Position numbers and translations under genes: made by a program. Positions 11,158-22,345 of a stretch of 64,000 bases of DNA are shown here, piece by piece. The stretch is taken from the NCBI GenBank assembly GCA_964017185.1, contig OZ024883.1, positions 2,170,001-2,234,000 on the forward strand. Direction: 5' to 3'. Each line of letters opens with the position of its first letter. The stretch's first letter is position 1. The notes below the pieces were generated by a model that was not told where the DNA came from, did no database searches, and worked only from the letters and a program-made list of their open reading frames with translations. This DNA comes from Rugalucina vietnamica (lineage: Eukaryota; Mollusca; Bivalvia; Lucinida; Lucinidae).

Positions 11158-11310
11158 CTTTATTATAAAATGCTAATAAGTTATCTTTAACTTGGATAAG
11201 ACCATGGCCATACTTTTTGCTCATTCACTTTAGGGTACAACTCAATCAGTGTAATTGTGATTTAATCATTTTTAAATCCTTATAAAATCATAATTTGCCA
11301 GAAATACTTT

Positions 11311-11336
11311 GGACTAAATATCTATCTATCTATCTT
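11311..11336. repeat. Short CTAT microsatellite
   Basis: Several TCTA repeats close to the EPSTI1-like first coding exon. Confidence 0.7.
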
Positions 11337-11589
11337 CATATACTGAGTCGATCAATTTCTGATCATCATCTCAGGTAATACCTAGAGGTGAAGAAATAAA
11401 AATACTGTATTCTTTTTATTTATTTATTTTTCATTTTTTATTTTTTTTCTTCATATTTTCTGCTTTTTATTCAGTTAGTTCACAGCGATAAACACCGAGT
11501 AATGTACCTATTTAGTACGATTGACAGATGACATATTTCCCATTGCATCAATATTGTGACGGTAGTACTAAAGTGCGAAATCGGCTTGA

Positions 11590-12510
11590 TTTCGCGAAAT
11601 CAAAATGAAATGCAAAATTGTCCTTTTTTTTAATAATTTGAAGGCAAATTGGTAAACAAAAGACATTATTTCCTTGATAATATGTTTAATTAGTTATAGG
11701 CCAACATATCGATGTATAAGATAATAAAATTTGATAATTGTTAAGTAATAAATGAGCTAGGAGAGCCGATTTCGCGCGACAAGCTCCATGAACAGAATCA
11801 ACCAGTTCAATCAGAGCGAAATCGCCTCTAATATTAAATTTTAAAAGCAAATTTACAACCCAGATACATTATTTAAGCACAATTATAATTTGGTTAGTTA
11901 TAAACAAATATCTTGACATAGAAAGATGACATATTTGGACAATTATAAAATGATAATCAAGCTTCGGGAGACGATTTCGTCCAACAAGCTTTCCGAAATC
12001 GAAGTTTAGTCAACGAAATCACCCTATATTAAATCTTTAAATCAAATTTATATCTATTCAATAATATATTTAATTAGAAATATACGAACATGTAAACGAT
12101 AAGAAATTTTGACTATTCGAGTAATATTCGAGCTTGCTGGTAAAGCTTCTCGCGCAACAAGCTTGACGAAATCAAAGTTCAATTAGCGAAATCGCCTCTT
12201 AAATTAACGTAGTTACACAGATACAAATTTTACTCAATAAAATAAAATGTTTTCAGTAGTAATAATCCAGCATCTTAAAGTAAAAGATTATATCTTTTAA
12301 TTATTGTTAAGAGATTCTGCGTGATAACCTTAACAAAGTCAAAGTTCAATTAGCGAAATCGCTTCTTATACAATACTTAATTTATATAACAAATAATTAA
12401 TCCTTTCTCTACATGAAAAATGTTCAAGAATTAATTACCAAAGTTATAACACCGTCGTCGCCTCTTTTATTGGAGTTTAAATTTAATTTTACACAACATG
12501 ATTTGACGAA
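11590..12510. repeat. Degenerate array, period about 175 bp, AGCGAAATCGCCTCT motif
   Basis: About five units near 11,600, 11,810, 11,990, 12,180 and 12,350 share a GCGAAATCGCCTCTT box, an AACAAGCTT box and an AT-rich spacer. A tandem core inside inverted ends recalls the pearl-type elements known from oysters and clams. Confidence 0.6.
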
Positions 12511-12527
12511 ATCACATAACGAAAACA

Positions 12528-12660
12528 TGCCCATGCAATAAACAGAGAATTTCTGAGCTTTAAAAATTGAAAATTTTCAGCTGAAATATTGTGAAAAACA
12601 GATTGTGTGCGGTTCTAACGAGTACCCACAATATATGTTCTGGCGGACATATTTTCGTAA
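12528..12660. mobile_element. Foldback element, ACCCACAATCTATG family, partial copy
   Basis: Retains GTTCTAACGAGTACCCACAA and flanking family sequence. The left arm is incomplete. Confidence 0.55.
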
Positions 12661-12718
12661 TGATTTTTAGTGAATATCGAACTCGCATAATTTAGTAATT
12701 TCAGAAAACACGAAAATC

Positions 12719-12744
12719 TGAGAGAGAGAGAGAGAGAGAGAGAT
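12719..12744. repeat. AG dinucleotide repeat
   Basis: About 12 consecutive GA units. The minus-strand poly-Ser/Leu ORF over it is an artefact. Confidence 0.9.
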
Positions 12745-12856
12745 TCCAGGTGTTCCGATGAAATTATCTGCAGATCTCTTCGAAGTTCGAGATTCGATAA
12801 TTCGAAATTGGATAATCCTGTCTTGGCCATTAATTAGATTAGTTGTTGATGATTAC

Positions 12857-12900
12857 CTTCTGTGCGTGCTTGTTAATTGGATTATCGTCTTAGGTGTCAT
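12857..12900 (-). promoter_or_regulatory. Possible 5' exon and divergent promoter of EPSTI1-like gene
   Basis: A good minus-strand donor (AGAAG|gtaatc) ends at 12857, upstream of the first clear coding exon and about 370 bp from the divergent plus-strand exon at 13267. The in-frame ATG at 12900 does not phase with the next exon, so this would be untranslated. The interval 12,900-13,260 would then be a shared promoter. Inference from splice signals only. Confidence 0.25.
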
Positions 12901-13266
12901 TTAACACGGAAGGAGTCAGTTGGTCTGATAATATTATAACAAAGAAAGCGACATCCTTGATCTTTAAATAGAAACAGACACAGAAGCATTTTTTCTGTGA
13001 TCTTTAATTAGAAATGAATTTAGAATTGAAAAAAATAATAATTTTGATTTTTGAATTTCAAAAACATTTTTGGTCGTTGAATACTCAATAGGAATTATAA
13101 CAATTGTAAAATTGTACTTTAAAGAACTTGCCGACATTTTATGTTTAAGTATAAAACATGATCTTTCTTAATAGAATTCATTCCGTTTTCTAGTATTTTG
13201 TTAAACTAGTGTATTTTCTGTGCTATAGTGTTTTGTTTACATATTGTGTGTGATTACTGTGAAATA

Positions 13267-13332
13267 ATGCCGGACTCATTTCCCTGTTCCGTGTGCGAAG
13301 ACCAGTGTGATGACCACTGCATACAGTGTGAT
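13267..13332 (+). CDS. Possible first exon of a PHD/zinc-finger gene
   Basis: ATG followed by 22 codons ending at a strong donor (GAT|gtaagt). The peptide MPDSFPCSVCEDQCDDHCIQ, then CD, has the C-x2-C-x7-C-x2-C spacing that opens a PHD-type zinc finger. Several invertebrate PHD/TRIM-like proteins start this way. No following exon was found before 14,900, and the exon lies between the inverted repeats at 11,562 and 14,366, so it could belong to a mobile element. Confidence 0.33.
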
Positions 13333-13515
13333 GTAAGTAGAATATTATTGTAAAATGCACATGCATATATTAATTTACATATACATGTACCAACATTTAT
13401 TTGATTGGTTGCTAAATACATCCCAGTCAACAGCTATGGCCATGTCATGTCTTATTCTAAATTAACAAACAGTGCAATCCCACTTGAGACTCGTCAGCAT
13501 TAAATACAATATATG

Positions 13516-13741
13516 AGCCGTATACTAGGAAAACCAACAATGTGGTTTTTGACAAGGTCTGACACCGGCATGCGCAGTCACAGAAGATGGCTATAAGCTT
13601 GAAATTTTGGATTTAGAAAGAAGAGGAATTGTACTATCCGTGTAGCGAAAACAAAGGTGCTGATCGCGGTTACCGCGAAGCTGATCTGCATCTTTGTTTT
13701 CGCCTTTATGCAGATTGTTGGTTTTCCCATCAGGCGGCTCA
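13516..13741. mobile_element. GAGCCGCCTC hairpin MITE, copy 3
   Basis: Starts TGAGCCG and ends GGCGGCTCA, with the central AAAACAAAGG hairpin around a GGTTACC loop. Flanks read ATAT and ATATG. Confidence 0.75.
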
Positions 13742-14927
13742 TATGACATTACGAAAACATACCCATGCAATATACAGAGATGATCTTTCTCACTTGTAAA
13801 AATTTAAAATTTCAACAGAAAAGATTTCGATACTTTTCAATATTTTTGCTCAAAACATACATTTCTCAGCTGTAAGAATTGAAAATTTCACCGGAAAAAA
13901 AATTGATACTTTAGATGTTTTTGCTCAAACACAGAATCGTAAAGAGCGAGCAAGAAGAGAGATGTCGGGCCATCCGTGACACAGGAAATTACAGACTATC
14001 CGACAGGTATCTACATCACAGGACAGGCGTGAGTTTCTGGTCGACAATGACAGAAGAAAACAGACAGAAGTCTTCTGTCTGTTTTCTTCTGAGAAGAGGA
14101 CGAAGCGATATCTGTCAGACTGTGGCAAAGCCAACGCCAACACTGTGGTTTCGAGAAATCACGTCATATTTAATTCACCATATAAGTCCTCACAAAAACA
14201 CAATTTAAAAATAAATTTAAATATTATTGATTAAAATTTGGTTCTACAGAATAATTACAAAGTCAAATGTTTTTGAAAAGTATGTTGAAAATTTAAGGGA
14301 CGATTACGCTATTCAGTAGAGACGATTTCGCGAAATCAAGCCGATTACGCATTTCAGTACTACCCATATTATGACAATAATTTGAATAAGGTCTCTCTTG
14401 ATTGTTAATGAAAGAAGTAAGGTGTGAATGTCATTGCTGATTGCTACTAATCCAGATTTTGTGAACCAGGCGTTTGGATCGTGAATTTAAAGGAAAACTT
14501 AATCAAGACCTGCTTAATGATTCCTTTATCAGTTGAATTACTTTCCTGGAATTTTTTAGAAAGTGAAACTGAAAGTAGAATCAACACTTTCACTCACTGT
14601 GGTATTTCCTTGTGTTGTTCTCGTATTTGTCTGTGTCTGTGCGGCTGTTCCTCTACCCCGGCCTCGCCCCTGTGTAACTGCAGGTCGGGAGGTGAAAGTT
14701 TTACTCATTTTTGTCTCAAAACTTGGAATGAATTCAATTTTCGGCGAAATTTTTTGTTTACGTTTCGATGGAAATCTCCAATTTGAAGAGCTTCAATCCG
14801 GAAGTGGGTGCTATTAGTGAAGTAGTCGTGCTGCCTTGCATGCTTACCTATCCAACTACCATACCTGGTGTGGTAGACGTTTCACCAGTAATCTATTCTG
14901 ATGCTGACCGACAGACCTTATCTACTC
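13742..14927. other. No gene recognised; foldback fragments
   Basis: About 13,742-13,930 holds fragments of the ACCCACAATCTATG foldback family. About 14,042-14,100 contains a local inverted repeat of AGAAGAAAACAGACAG. Overlapping ORFs at 14,481-15,055 have no domain or splice support. Confidence 0.5.
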
Positions 14928-15120
14928 AAGCCCCGTTTACACATTCACGATTTTTGGCTACGGTGCCGCTACGATTCGCCACGATTTGTAAAATCGTCGT
15001 GTACCGTGGTGTACTGTGGTCATTCGTAGTAGAGCCAGAATCAGAATCAGAATAGTTTACTGGTGAAACGTCAAACTGACAATACTACACCAGGGGGGGA
15101 TGGGGCTTGACCGGTGGGGG

Positions 15121-15388
15121 TTAGTCCCGAGCTCTCACAAGAGAAGTAAATTTAGACACACAATCATCTGACAATTCAGCAGAGGAGATCAGAGAATCAG
15201 GGAGTTCATTCCAATCTCTAATGGTCTGGGGGAAGAAACTGTGTAAATAGGCATTTGTACTTGCTGAAGGTATCTGAAATGCCAAGGAGTGTTGATTCCT
15301 ACAACGCCTATTTTTGGGGATAAGGTCATCCGTGGGTATTTTTGCTCTCCCTTTTAGACCTTTGTAAAGTAATATCATTCTATTATCC
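15121..15388 (-). pseudogene. LINE reverse transcriptase C-terminal fragment
   Basis: Continuation of the same LINE beyond the MITE: ILLYKGLKGRAKIP, then SFFPQTIRDWNELPDSL, and a stop at 15121. This C-terminal pattern (RTxxWNxLP) is standard for the clade. Confidence 0.8.
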
Positions 15389-16418
15389 CCAGTCAGCACT
15401 GACATATCGGGCCGCCAACGGGCCTCCATTGCAAACACAGCGGCCCGCTGTCGGCTGCCGTCAACGGGCCCCTCGCGGGGATGCAACTCGGCAAATCAAT
15501 GGCCCGCTGTCGGAAAACCGCTATGTTGCCGCGATGTTGCCCCCATTTTACCGACATGCAAAATTTTAAGGAATTAAAGGATTATTTAAAGAATATCGCA
15601 TATTTTTGCGTTTGCAGTCTTCGAAAACGAAGAATCTGCGTGTATTAGAACATGAAAGAAGACATGCCCATGAACACACAAGATGTGCTACGACACCATA
15701 GGCGTCTATATGAATATAATAAATGATGTCCTTAATTATCTATATATAATTACAAATTTATTTCGAAGTTGAAGTGCCATTAGATTGACCTAAACAAGTC
15801 ATACACTTAGAAAAGTTAAATAATTAATAGTCAGAATCACTATCTGTTATGAATTGGCATGTACATATTTATCAAAACACCTTTATTTAAGAACAATGTG
15901 TAAAAATAACGAAAAGTCGATGTTATCGATTTTGTTGTTTCCCTTTAATAAAGTGGCAGCCGTTTACGGGCCGACAGCGGGCCCTCTTGTGTTTTTGTTT
16001 GTTACGTTTTGTGTTACGTTTGTGAAACACTCAGTGATCAAACACTCAATAAATAAATGAGTTCTAGTTATTAGGAAGCAAGAACGTGTCGTTCAAAAAT
16101 CAGCTTTTTGTAGGGCATTGTCCTATTTCGTGCCCCTGGCGGGCCGTCGTTGGGCCGATATGTCAAGATGTCGCTGACGGACCGCCAGCGGCCCGCTTAC
16201 TATTCTAAGAGAATGTGAATTTCTTTCAAAGACCAAAGATTTTTCTTTCTTAGTCATTTCTACATAATAAAGAAATGGATTAATGTCAATTTCTGACACT
16301 GATATGTATTTTTGTCAGACAATTTGTTATCTCGGGCCCATGACGGGCCGTCATGGGGCCGATATGCCGCGATGCCCACTTAATGCCGCTGACGGGCCGA
16401 TATATGCATGCTGGCTGG
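15389..16418. mobile_element. GC-rich MITE (about 1.03 kb) inside the LINE
   Basis: Ends CCAGTCAGCA and TGCTGGCTGG are inverted repeats, followed inward by ATATCGG(G/C)CCG words. The flanking four bases are ATCC and GTCC, a probable 4-bp duplication with one change. The interior holds many GGCCCGCTG/CGGGCCG words at both ends and an AT-rich middle. No coding capacity was seen. Confidence 0.75.
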
Positions 16419-18540
16419 GTCCTTCCTTCTTTTCTGCAGGGATTCCCATTTTAGTTTTTTAAGGATGCCAGTCATACTACCTTTTTCATATGTATAGTTC
16501 CTAGTTACAAACCTAGCCGCACGCTTTTGCACCTTCTCCAAATCATCTATCAAACCTTCATAATGAGGGTCCCAAACTGAGCTACCATATTCAAGAATAG
16601 GTCTCACCAGACCTTTGTAGGCAGCTTCTCTCACATCTTGGGGGCAAGAAAACAGATTTCGTCTCAAAAAACCAAGGGTCCTATTGGCTTTGGTACACAC
16701 ATTGCTGATGTGAGTATTCCATTTTAAATCCTTAGTTATTGTTACACCAAGATATTTGATACTCTCAACGTTTTCCAACACAGTACCCTCAAGCTTGTAA
16801 GAAGCCTGAATTTTACTAGTACGTTTATTTGTCAGCTGCATCATATTGCACTTGACAGGTTGAAATCTCATACCCCATTTCCTGGCCCAACTACCTAATC
16901 GATCAATATCCTTCTGAAGTTTCACTGTATCCTCCTCATTCTTAATTTCACGATAACAAACACAATCATCAGCAAAGAGTCTGATTTCCGATTCAATATC
17001 TGAGGTGATATCATTTATATGCAACGAAAACAACAAGGGGCCAAGAACGGTGCCCTGTGGGACACCAGATACAACAGGAGCCCAGTCTGATTTAACGCCA
17101 TTAACCACAACTCTTTGTTGTCTATAGCAAAGGAAGGCATCAATCCATTTAATTGTTTTCCCACCAATTCCATAACTGAACAATTTGCTTTTAAGGAGTT
17201 CATGCGGAGGAGTGTCAAAAGCTTTTTCGAAATCCAAGATAAATGTGTCAACCTGACCTTGATTGTCTAAGATTTTTGCCCAGTCATCAATCACTGTAGC
17301 TAACTGGGTTTCACAACTGTGGGATTTCCTGAATGCATGTTGCCTGTCTGACAAAAGTTTATGATGATCCAAATGGGACATGATATTAGAACACACTATA
17401 TGTTCCAGAAGTTTGCAGGGTACGCAGGTCAAGGAAACTGGACGATAGTTGCAAGCAAGAGACCTGTCAGCCTTTTTGAACAGGGGACAAATGTTTGCTA
17501 AAGACCATTCTTTGGGGATTTCACCCGAGTCTATTGACTGTTGAAAAAGATGTGCAAAAACAGGACCTAGCTCAGATGCCAATTCCTTAAGGACTCTAGG
17601 ATGAAGCTCATCAGGACCTAAAGCTTTCGACGGGTTCAAACCTTTCAGAAGTTTTGTGACACCTTCTTTGGATATCACTATGTCTTCCATAAACGGGGCT
17701 TTTCTATTCAGAAGAGGGACCTGGCTATGTTCAGTTTTGGTGAACACATCCGTAAACTGACCATTGAATTCACCAGCCTTTTCAAAATCTGATTCAGCAA
17801 GACCACTTCCATTTCGCTTTTTCAAAGGGGGGATACCTTGAACATCTTTTTTCTGACTATTTATGTACCGATAAAAATCTCTTGGATTAGCCTTAACATC
17901 ACCAACCAAGTTATTTACATACAACTCATGCTGTTTTCTGATATCTGCTTTGATTTCTCTTCTCAAAGTTTCAAATTTCGTTCTAAATTTTGCATTCCCA
18001 GTTTTCTTCGCTTTAGCGTGAGTTGCATTTTTTCTACGAATCTTTCTTCTTATTTCAGGAGTTAACCATGGGACTGAGGAAACTGAGCGACTAGTCTTTG
18101 ATGGGATATGTTTATCCACTGATTCCTGGATAAAAGATGTGATCAAATTAAAGTTTTCTTGAACCGACCGTGTGCCAGAGTAACCGTTGAAATATTTCTC
18201 CTTTGCAAATTGAAGGGCATCACCTTTCATAGATTCATAATCACCTTTCTGATATTTATACACCTTTCTCTTAGGTTTCTTGATGGGGGGAATAACTATT
18301 TTCAAAGTTCCAGAGACAATGTCATGATCACTAAGCCTGTCCGGGGAATGAATATCAACAAATTGTCCGGGAAGTGAAGTGATAATCAAATCCAATGTGT
18401 TTTGTCCTCTTGTGGGGAAGTGCACTACCTGTTCCAATTCGTGGTCACTAATAAGTTCTACCAACTTTGCACCTTCAGACACGCTCAATGAAAAACCTAG
18501 TTTGTTGAGTCTATCTGGCCAAACAATATCTCTGAAGTTG
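16419..18540 (-). pseudogene. LINE endonuclease-reverse transcriptase, 5' part
   Basis: Residues include the C-terminal end of an exonuclease-endonuclease-phosphatase domain (LSDHDIVSG), then RT blocks LNPSKALGPDELHPRVLKEL, FILDFEKAFDT, SGVPQGTVLGPLLF and the catalytic RLFADDCVCY, followed by the RT thumb (IKYLGVTI, FLRRNLF, YGSSVWDPHYEGL). Role: reverse transcription during target-primed integration. The frame enters inserted MITE sequence at about 16418, which adds a false C-terminus. No upstream ATG: the copy is truncated. Confidence 0.85.
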
Positions 18541-18857
18541 AATCGTGGTGAATCTTGATGAATCGTGATGATTCGGGAAACTCTACGGCAGCGCTACGGA
18601 AGTTTTAAACTGTTTAAAACATTCGTGGCGTACCGTGGCGAATCGTCGTGTTAAATGGGCGTGGCCTAATTCGTAGCGCAACCGTAGCGGAATCTTGCTT
18701 ATTCGTACTGACACCGTAGCTATATTCGCGGCTATGCGTGAGAGATCGTAGCCAATCGTGGAACTCCGTAGCGAAACCGTGGAATCTTTTACACCACGAA
18801 CTCTCACGATTCACCACGAATTGTGTACGGTTGTTCACTATTGGCCACGACGGCTAC

Positions 18858-19677
18858 TGTTATGTATGACAGTTACTTGTCGAAAGATGTGCATTCAGTA
18901 CTGGTAAACTTCCCAAGGGAGTATGCCCAAGAAAGTATGATGTTATACATATGACGTTTGCTTGTTGTCCTTAGCAATTATTTACTTTTAGAGACCCAAA
19001 TATTGGACATAAACAGGTTGTTTACTTCAGAATTTTCTAGAAATTTCAAATTGTTCTTTGACGGAAAAGTCCGGAAAAACCTGGAAAGATGTAGAATCTT
19101 CTAGAAAAATCTTTTTTATGTCAAAAGAATATTGTGGAATTTTCTGGAAGGATAATGGCCTCTCTAGAATATTCCAGAACATTAAATTTTGGTAAACAAC
19201 TTGTTGTTTTTAGTATATGATATCATAAAATTTGCTGGAAGAATCCTGAATGTTCCTCAGTGCTATATAAGGGCTACAAATTTTCATAAGGACAATCTTT
19301 GGGTACTGTTACTATTAAGAAGTCAAAATCTATCTTACTGAAATTTAAACTTATTCTTGGATTACTTTGTGATATTCGATTCTGGATTGGGACATAGTGC
19401 TATTTTGAAACAAACTTTAATTCTTGGGATCAGAAACTGATACAGACTTGTGTTAAAAAATTCTGAGGGACATTCAGACATTCTTTAAGGGAATTAACAT
19501 CTTGAAAGGTATTGTGCATTCATTTTTGTTTGATTGTATATATGCTTTTGATTGTTTCACACGTAATTACTGGTTAAATCACTTCTAAATAGATTTGTTA
19601 AATTTTAAACAAAGCTTGTTGCTGGCTAACCAACTTGTTGGTTTCCTTAATCTTCTAGTTACGCCTGGCACGTAACA
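18858..19677 (+). repeat. Gmr1-like 5' LTR (820 bp)
   Basis: Begins TGTTATG, ends CGTAACA. A TATATAA box at 19264-19270 is a likely core promoter. Preceded by CTAC. Confidence 0.92.
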
Positions 19678-19700
19678 GAATTGGGGGCTCGAGTCCGGGA
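19678..19700 (+). other. Primer-binding site, tRNA-Pro-like
   Basis: Immediately after the LTR, TTGGGGGCTCGAGTCCGGGA resembles the proline-tRNA primer site used by several retroelements, apart from a small internal difference. Confidence 0.55.
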
Positions 19701-19790
19701 TTGAAATTTCTTGTGCACCAAATTTATTTAAAATTCTAAAGTATCTTCACTGTTTGCTGTTTAAATAGCTAAAGTCAGCAAAAAGCAACC

Positions 19791-21236
19791 ATGTCATTCA
19801 AACTAAGTGACTTTATTGCTGCGCCTTCTCAGGAGCTGTTAGATAAGGCCAAAAAGAGTGACCTATTAGACATAGCTGATCATTATGGGTTGTCAAATAT
19901 CAAGACTTCCATGTTAAAGCATGAAATTAAGAACATTTTGATTCAGTTTTTTGTTGACGAGGAAATTTTTGATTCCTCGGCTACTTCTCAGATTCAAGTC
20001 ACTCAGACTGACTTGCAGTTGAGGGAACTAGAAATCAAAAGACAAATTGAGATGGAAAAACTAAAATTTGAGTATGAAGAAAGAATAAGGTTGGAAACTT
20101 TAGAGCGGGATGAAAGAATAAGGGCAGAAAAGGCCGAAAGGGAAGAAAGAATAAGATTGGAAACTTTAGAACGGGAAGAAAGAATATATAAACAAAGGTT
20201 AGAAATGGAAGAGCGAGAGAAGGAGAAACAAACAGCTTTAGAATATGAAAAATTAGAACGAGAAGAACGGCTCGAAATTGAAAAAGAAAAATTGAGATTT
20301 GAAAATGAAGAAAAAGAAAGAGAAAGGCTATTTCAGTTAAGAACCAAAGAAATTGAATTTAATGAAAAATCAAAATCAAAATCTTTATCTTCAGACACAA
20401 GCAAAATATTTGATGTCACAAAACACATCCGTCTCGTTCCTCCATTTCAAGAAAAAGAGGTTGACAAATATTTCTTACATTTTGAGAAGGTGGCAGAAAA
20501 CTTGAAATGGCCAAAAGAGCACTGGACCTTGCTTTTGCAAAGTGTTGTAATTGGTAAAGCTCGAGAAATTTACACTCAGCTTTCTCTTGAGCAAAGCTCA
20601 GATTATGATACAGTAAAGGAATTTATTCTTAAGGCTTATGAGCTGGTCCCTGAGGCATACAGGCAGAAATTTAGAGACTGTAGAAAAGAACATGACCAGA
20701 CTCATGTTGAGTTTGCTAGAATAAAAGAGCAACTATTTGATAGATGGTGTTCTTCAAAGAAAGTAGGTTCTGATCATGCAATGCTAAGGCAGCTCATGCT
20801 TGTTGAAGAATTCAAACGGTGCATAAATTCTGATGTTAAGGCTTTCTTGAACGAAAGAGAAGTTGAAAACTTGGAAACAGCAGCACGTTTAGCTGATGAC
20901 TATGCTTTGACTCATAAGGCTTCATTTGTCAACAAGCCATATCCTAGGAAACCTTATAACCCTCAATCAAAGCAAATTACCCCTCAGTCAAAACCATATT
21001 CCCCTCAGTCCGGTCCCAAAGCCAATCCCAGTAATCCAACTGACAATTCCAGTCCAAAACCCAAATTTTCTAGTGAAAACAAAGGACAAAATCCCTTATC
21101 CCAGCCAATTTGTAATTATTGTAAGAAAACTGGCCACATTATTTCTGAATGTTTGGCACTGAAACGAAAGAAAGAAAGAGAAAATCTAGATAGTGCTAAA
21201 CCGACAGGTCTCACCTCCTTAAAGGCTAAACCATAG
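19791..21236 (+). CDS. Gmr1-like gag (481 aa)
   Basis: Structural polyprotein of the virus-like particle. Residues about 75-205 form a long charged coiled coil built of repeated ERxEREERIRLE words. Residues about 210-395 are the capsid; its second half (VPEAYRQKFRDC...ADDYALTHK) has the helical pattern from which the vertebrate SCAN domain is known to derive. A single zinc knuckle C-x2-C-x4-H-x4-C lies at 441-454. The frame ends in TAG at 21234, and the same frame stays open into the protease. Start chosen at the first ATG after the leader. Confidence 0.88.
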   Translation: MSFKLSDFIAAPSQELLDKAKKSDLLDIADHYGLSNIKTSMLKHEIKNILIQFFVDEEIFDSSATSQIQVTQTDLQLRELEIKRQIEMEKLKFEYEERIRLETLERDERIRAEKAEREERIRLETLEREERIYKQRLEMEEREKEKQTALEYEKLEREERLEIEKEKLRFENEEKERERLFQLRTKEIEFNEKSKSKSLSSDTSKIFDVTKHIRLVPPFQEKEVDKYFLHFEKVAENLKWPKEHWTLLLQSVVIGKAREIYTQLSLEQSSDYDTVKEFILKAYELVPEAYRQKFRDCRKEHDQTHVEFARIKEQLFDRWCSSKKVGSDHAMLRQLMLVEEFKRCINSDVKAFLNEREVENLETAARLADDYALTHKASFVNKPYPRKPYNPQSKQITPQSKPYSPQSGPKANPSNPTDNSSPKPKFSSENKGQNPLSQPICNYCKKTGHIISECLALKRKKERENLDSAKPTGLTSLKAKP

Positions 21237-21305
21237 TCTTGTATCCAGGAAGAAAACCCTATACTGACCAGAACTTGTAAAGAGTCAGTCTCTGAGGATT
21301 CTATT

Positions 21306-22010
21306 ATGGAGATTTATGAACCATTCTTATCAGATGGTTTTGTGTCACTTAACAGTGACTCTGCCCAGTCTACCCCTATCAAAATCTTACGAGATACCGG
21401 AGCTTCTCAATCCCTTATCTTGGCAGATACCTTGCCATTTTCCGAGAAGTCTTCTTCTGGGACAAGTGTCCTTATCCAGGGCGTAGAGTGTGGATTTGTT
21501 AATGTACCGCTCCATAATATCTATTTGTCCTCAGACTTAGTTAAAGGTCCCGTGGCTGTAGGTATTAGACCTTCCTTACCTTTTAAAGGTATTCATTTGC
21601 TGTTAGGCAATGATTTGGCAGGAGATAAGGGTGTGGTAAACCCACTTTTGACCAGCACACCATGTGTTGATCAACCGCCTGATCCCATTGAGCAGGAAAT
21701 TCCTGACCTTTACCCTTCTTGTGTTGTTACTAGGGCAATGGCTAAGAAAGCCAAATTATATGATGGGATGCAGGATATAAATTTAACTGACACTTTGATA
21801 GGTCAGTCCTTTAATAAAGAGATTTCAACATCTCTTTCCCCTAGTCAGTCTGATATTCAGACTGACCCTAGCAATCCAAGGTCGGGGTCAGAAAATGACC
21901 TTTCACCCTCAACGTCAAATGATCAAGGTCATGACCAGATGTCAAGGTCACAGCTTTGTAAAGAACAATACAGTGATCCTGAGATCTCGCCTTTATTGAA
22001 AGGGCTTTAG
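21306..22010 (+). pseudogene. Gmr1-like protease and linker
   Basis: Aspartic protease with the DTGAS active-site motif at residue about 30 and HLLLGNDLAG downstream, followed by an acidic, Ser-rich linker. It lies in the same frame as gag, separated only by the gag TAG and 23 open codons. The frame is lost near 22,005, where a one-base change moves the continuation to another frame. Confidence 0.8.
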
Positions 22011-22066
22011 ATGAAAAAGAAATATCCCAGGTCCCTGTTTGCTATTATGTCAAAAATGGCATATTA

Positions 22067-22345
22067 ATGCGAAAATGGCGTCCTCCGGATGTCTCCGCAG
22101 CAGATGAGTGGACTGTTAACCACCAAATTGTGGTTCCTAGGGTTTATCGCCCTGAAATCTTAAACTTGGCTCATGAAACACCCATGTCAGGCCATTTAGG
22201 TGTAAATAAGACCTATCACAAGATTCTAAATCATTTCTACTGGCCAGGACTAAAATCTGATGTTTCACAGCATTGCAAATCCTGCCACACTTGTCAAATG
22301 GTAGGAAAGCCCAATCAGACCATTGCAGCCCATTCCTGCCTTTGA
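22067..22345 (+). pseudogene. Gmr1-like integrase zinc-binding domain
   Basis: HHCC domain: HETPMSGHLGVNKTYHKILN then WPGLKSDV and CKSCHTCQ. It directly precedes the integrase core, but a frame change near 22,315 separates the two. Confidence 0.82.

Larger units (their letters stand above)
11562..14366. repeat. Inverted repeats of about 40 bp, 2.8 kb apart
   Basis: GTAGTACTAAAGTGCGAAAT at 11562 and beyond is mirrored by the complement ending at about 14366. Both contain GGCTTGATTTCGCGAAATC. They could be the ends of one mobile element, or two separate insertions of opposite orientation. Confidence 0.55.
15036..18540 (-). mobile_element. 5'-truncated LINE (CR1/jockey-type), split by a MITE
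   Basis: The minus-strand frame is open from 18540, with no start codon there, through the last part of the endonuclease and the reverse transcriptase. It is interrupted by 15389-16418, resumes, and stops at 15121. The 3' end is an ATTCTG-type microsatellite tail at 15036-15055, typical of LINEs that end in short tandem repeats. Confidence 0.8.

Noticed and set aside
14481-15055. Overlapping plus-strand ORFs with a hydrophobic segment
   Set aside because: Three overlapping frames, no supported splice sites, and the last runs into the TIR element at 14928.
16380-16418. Native C-terminus of the LINE protein
   Set aside because: These codons come from the inserted MITE; the true C-terminus continues at 15388.
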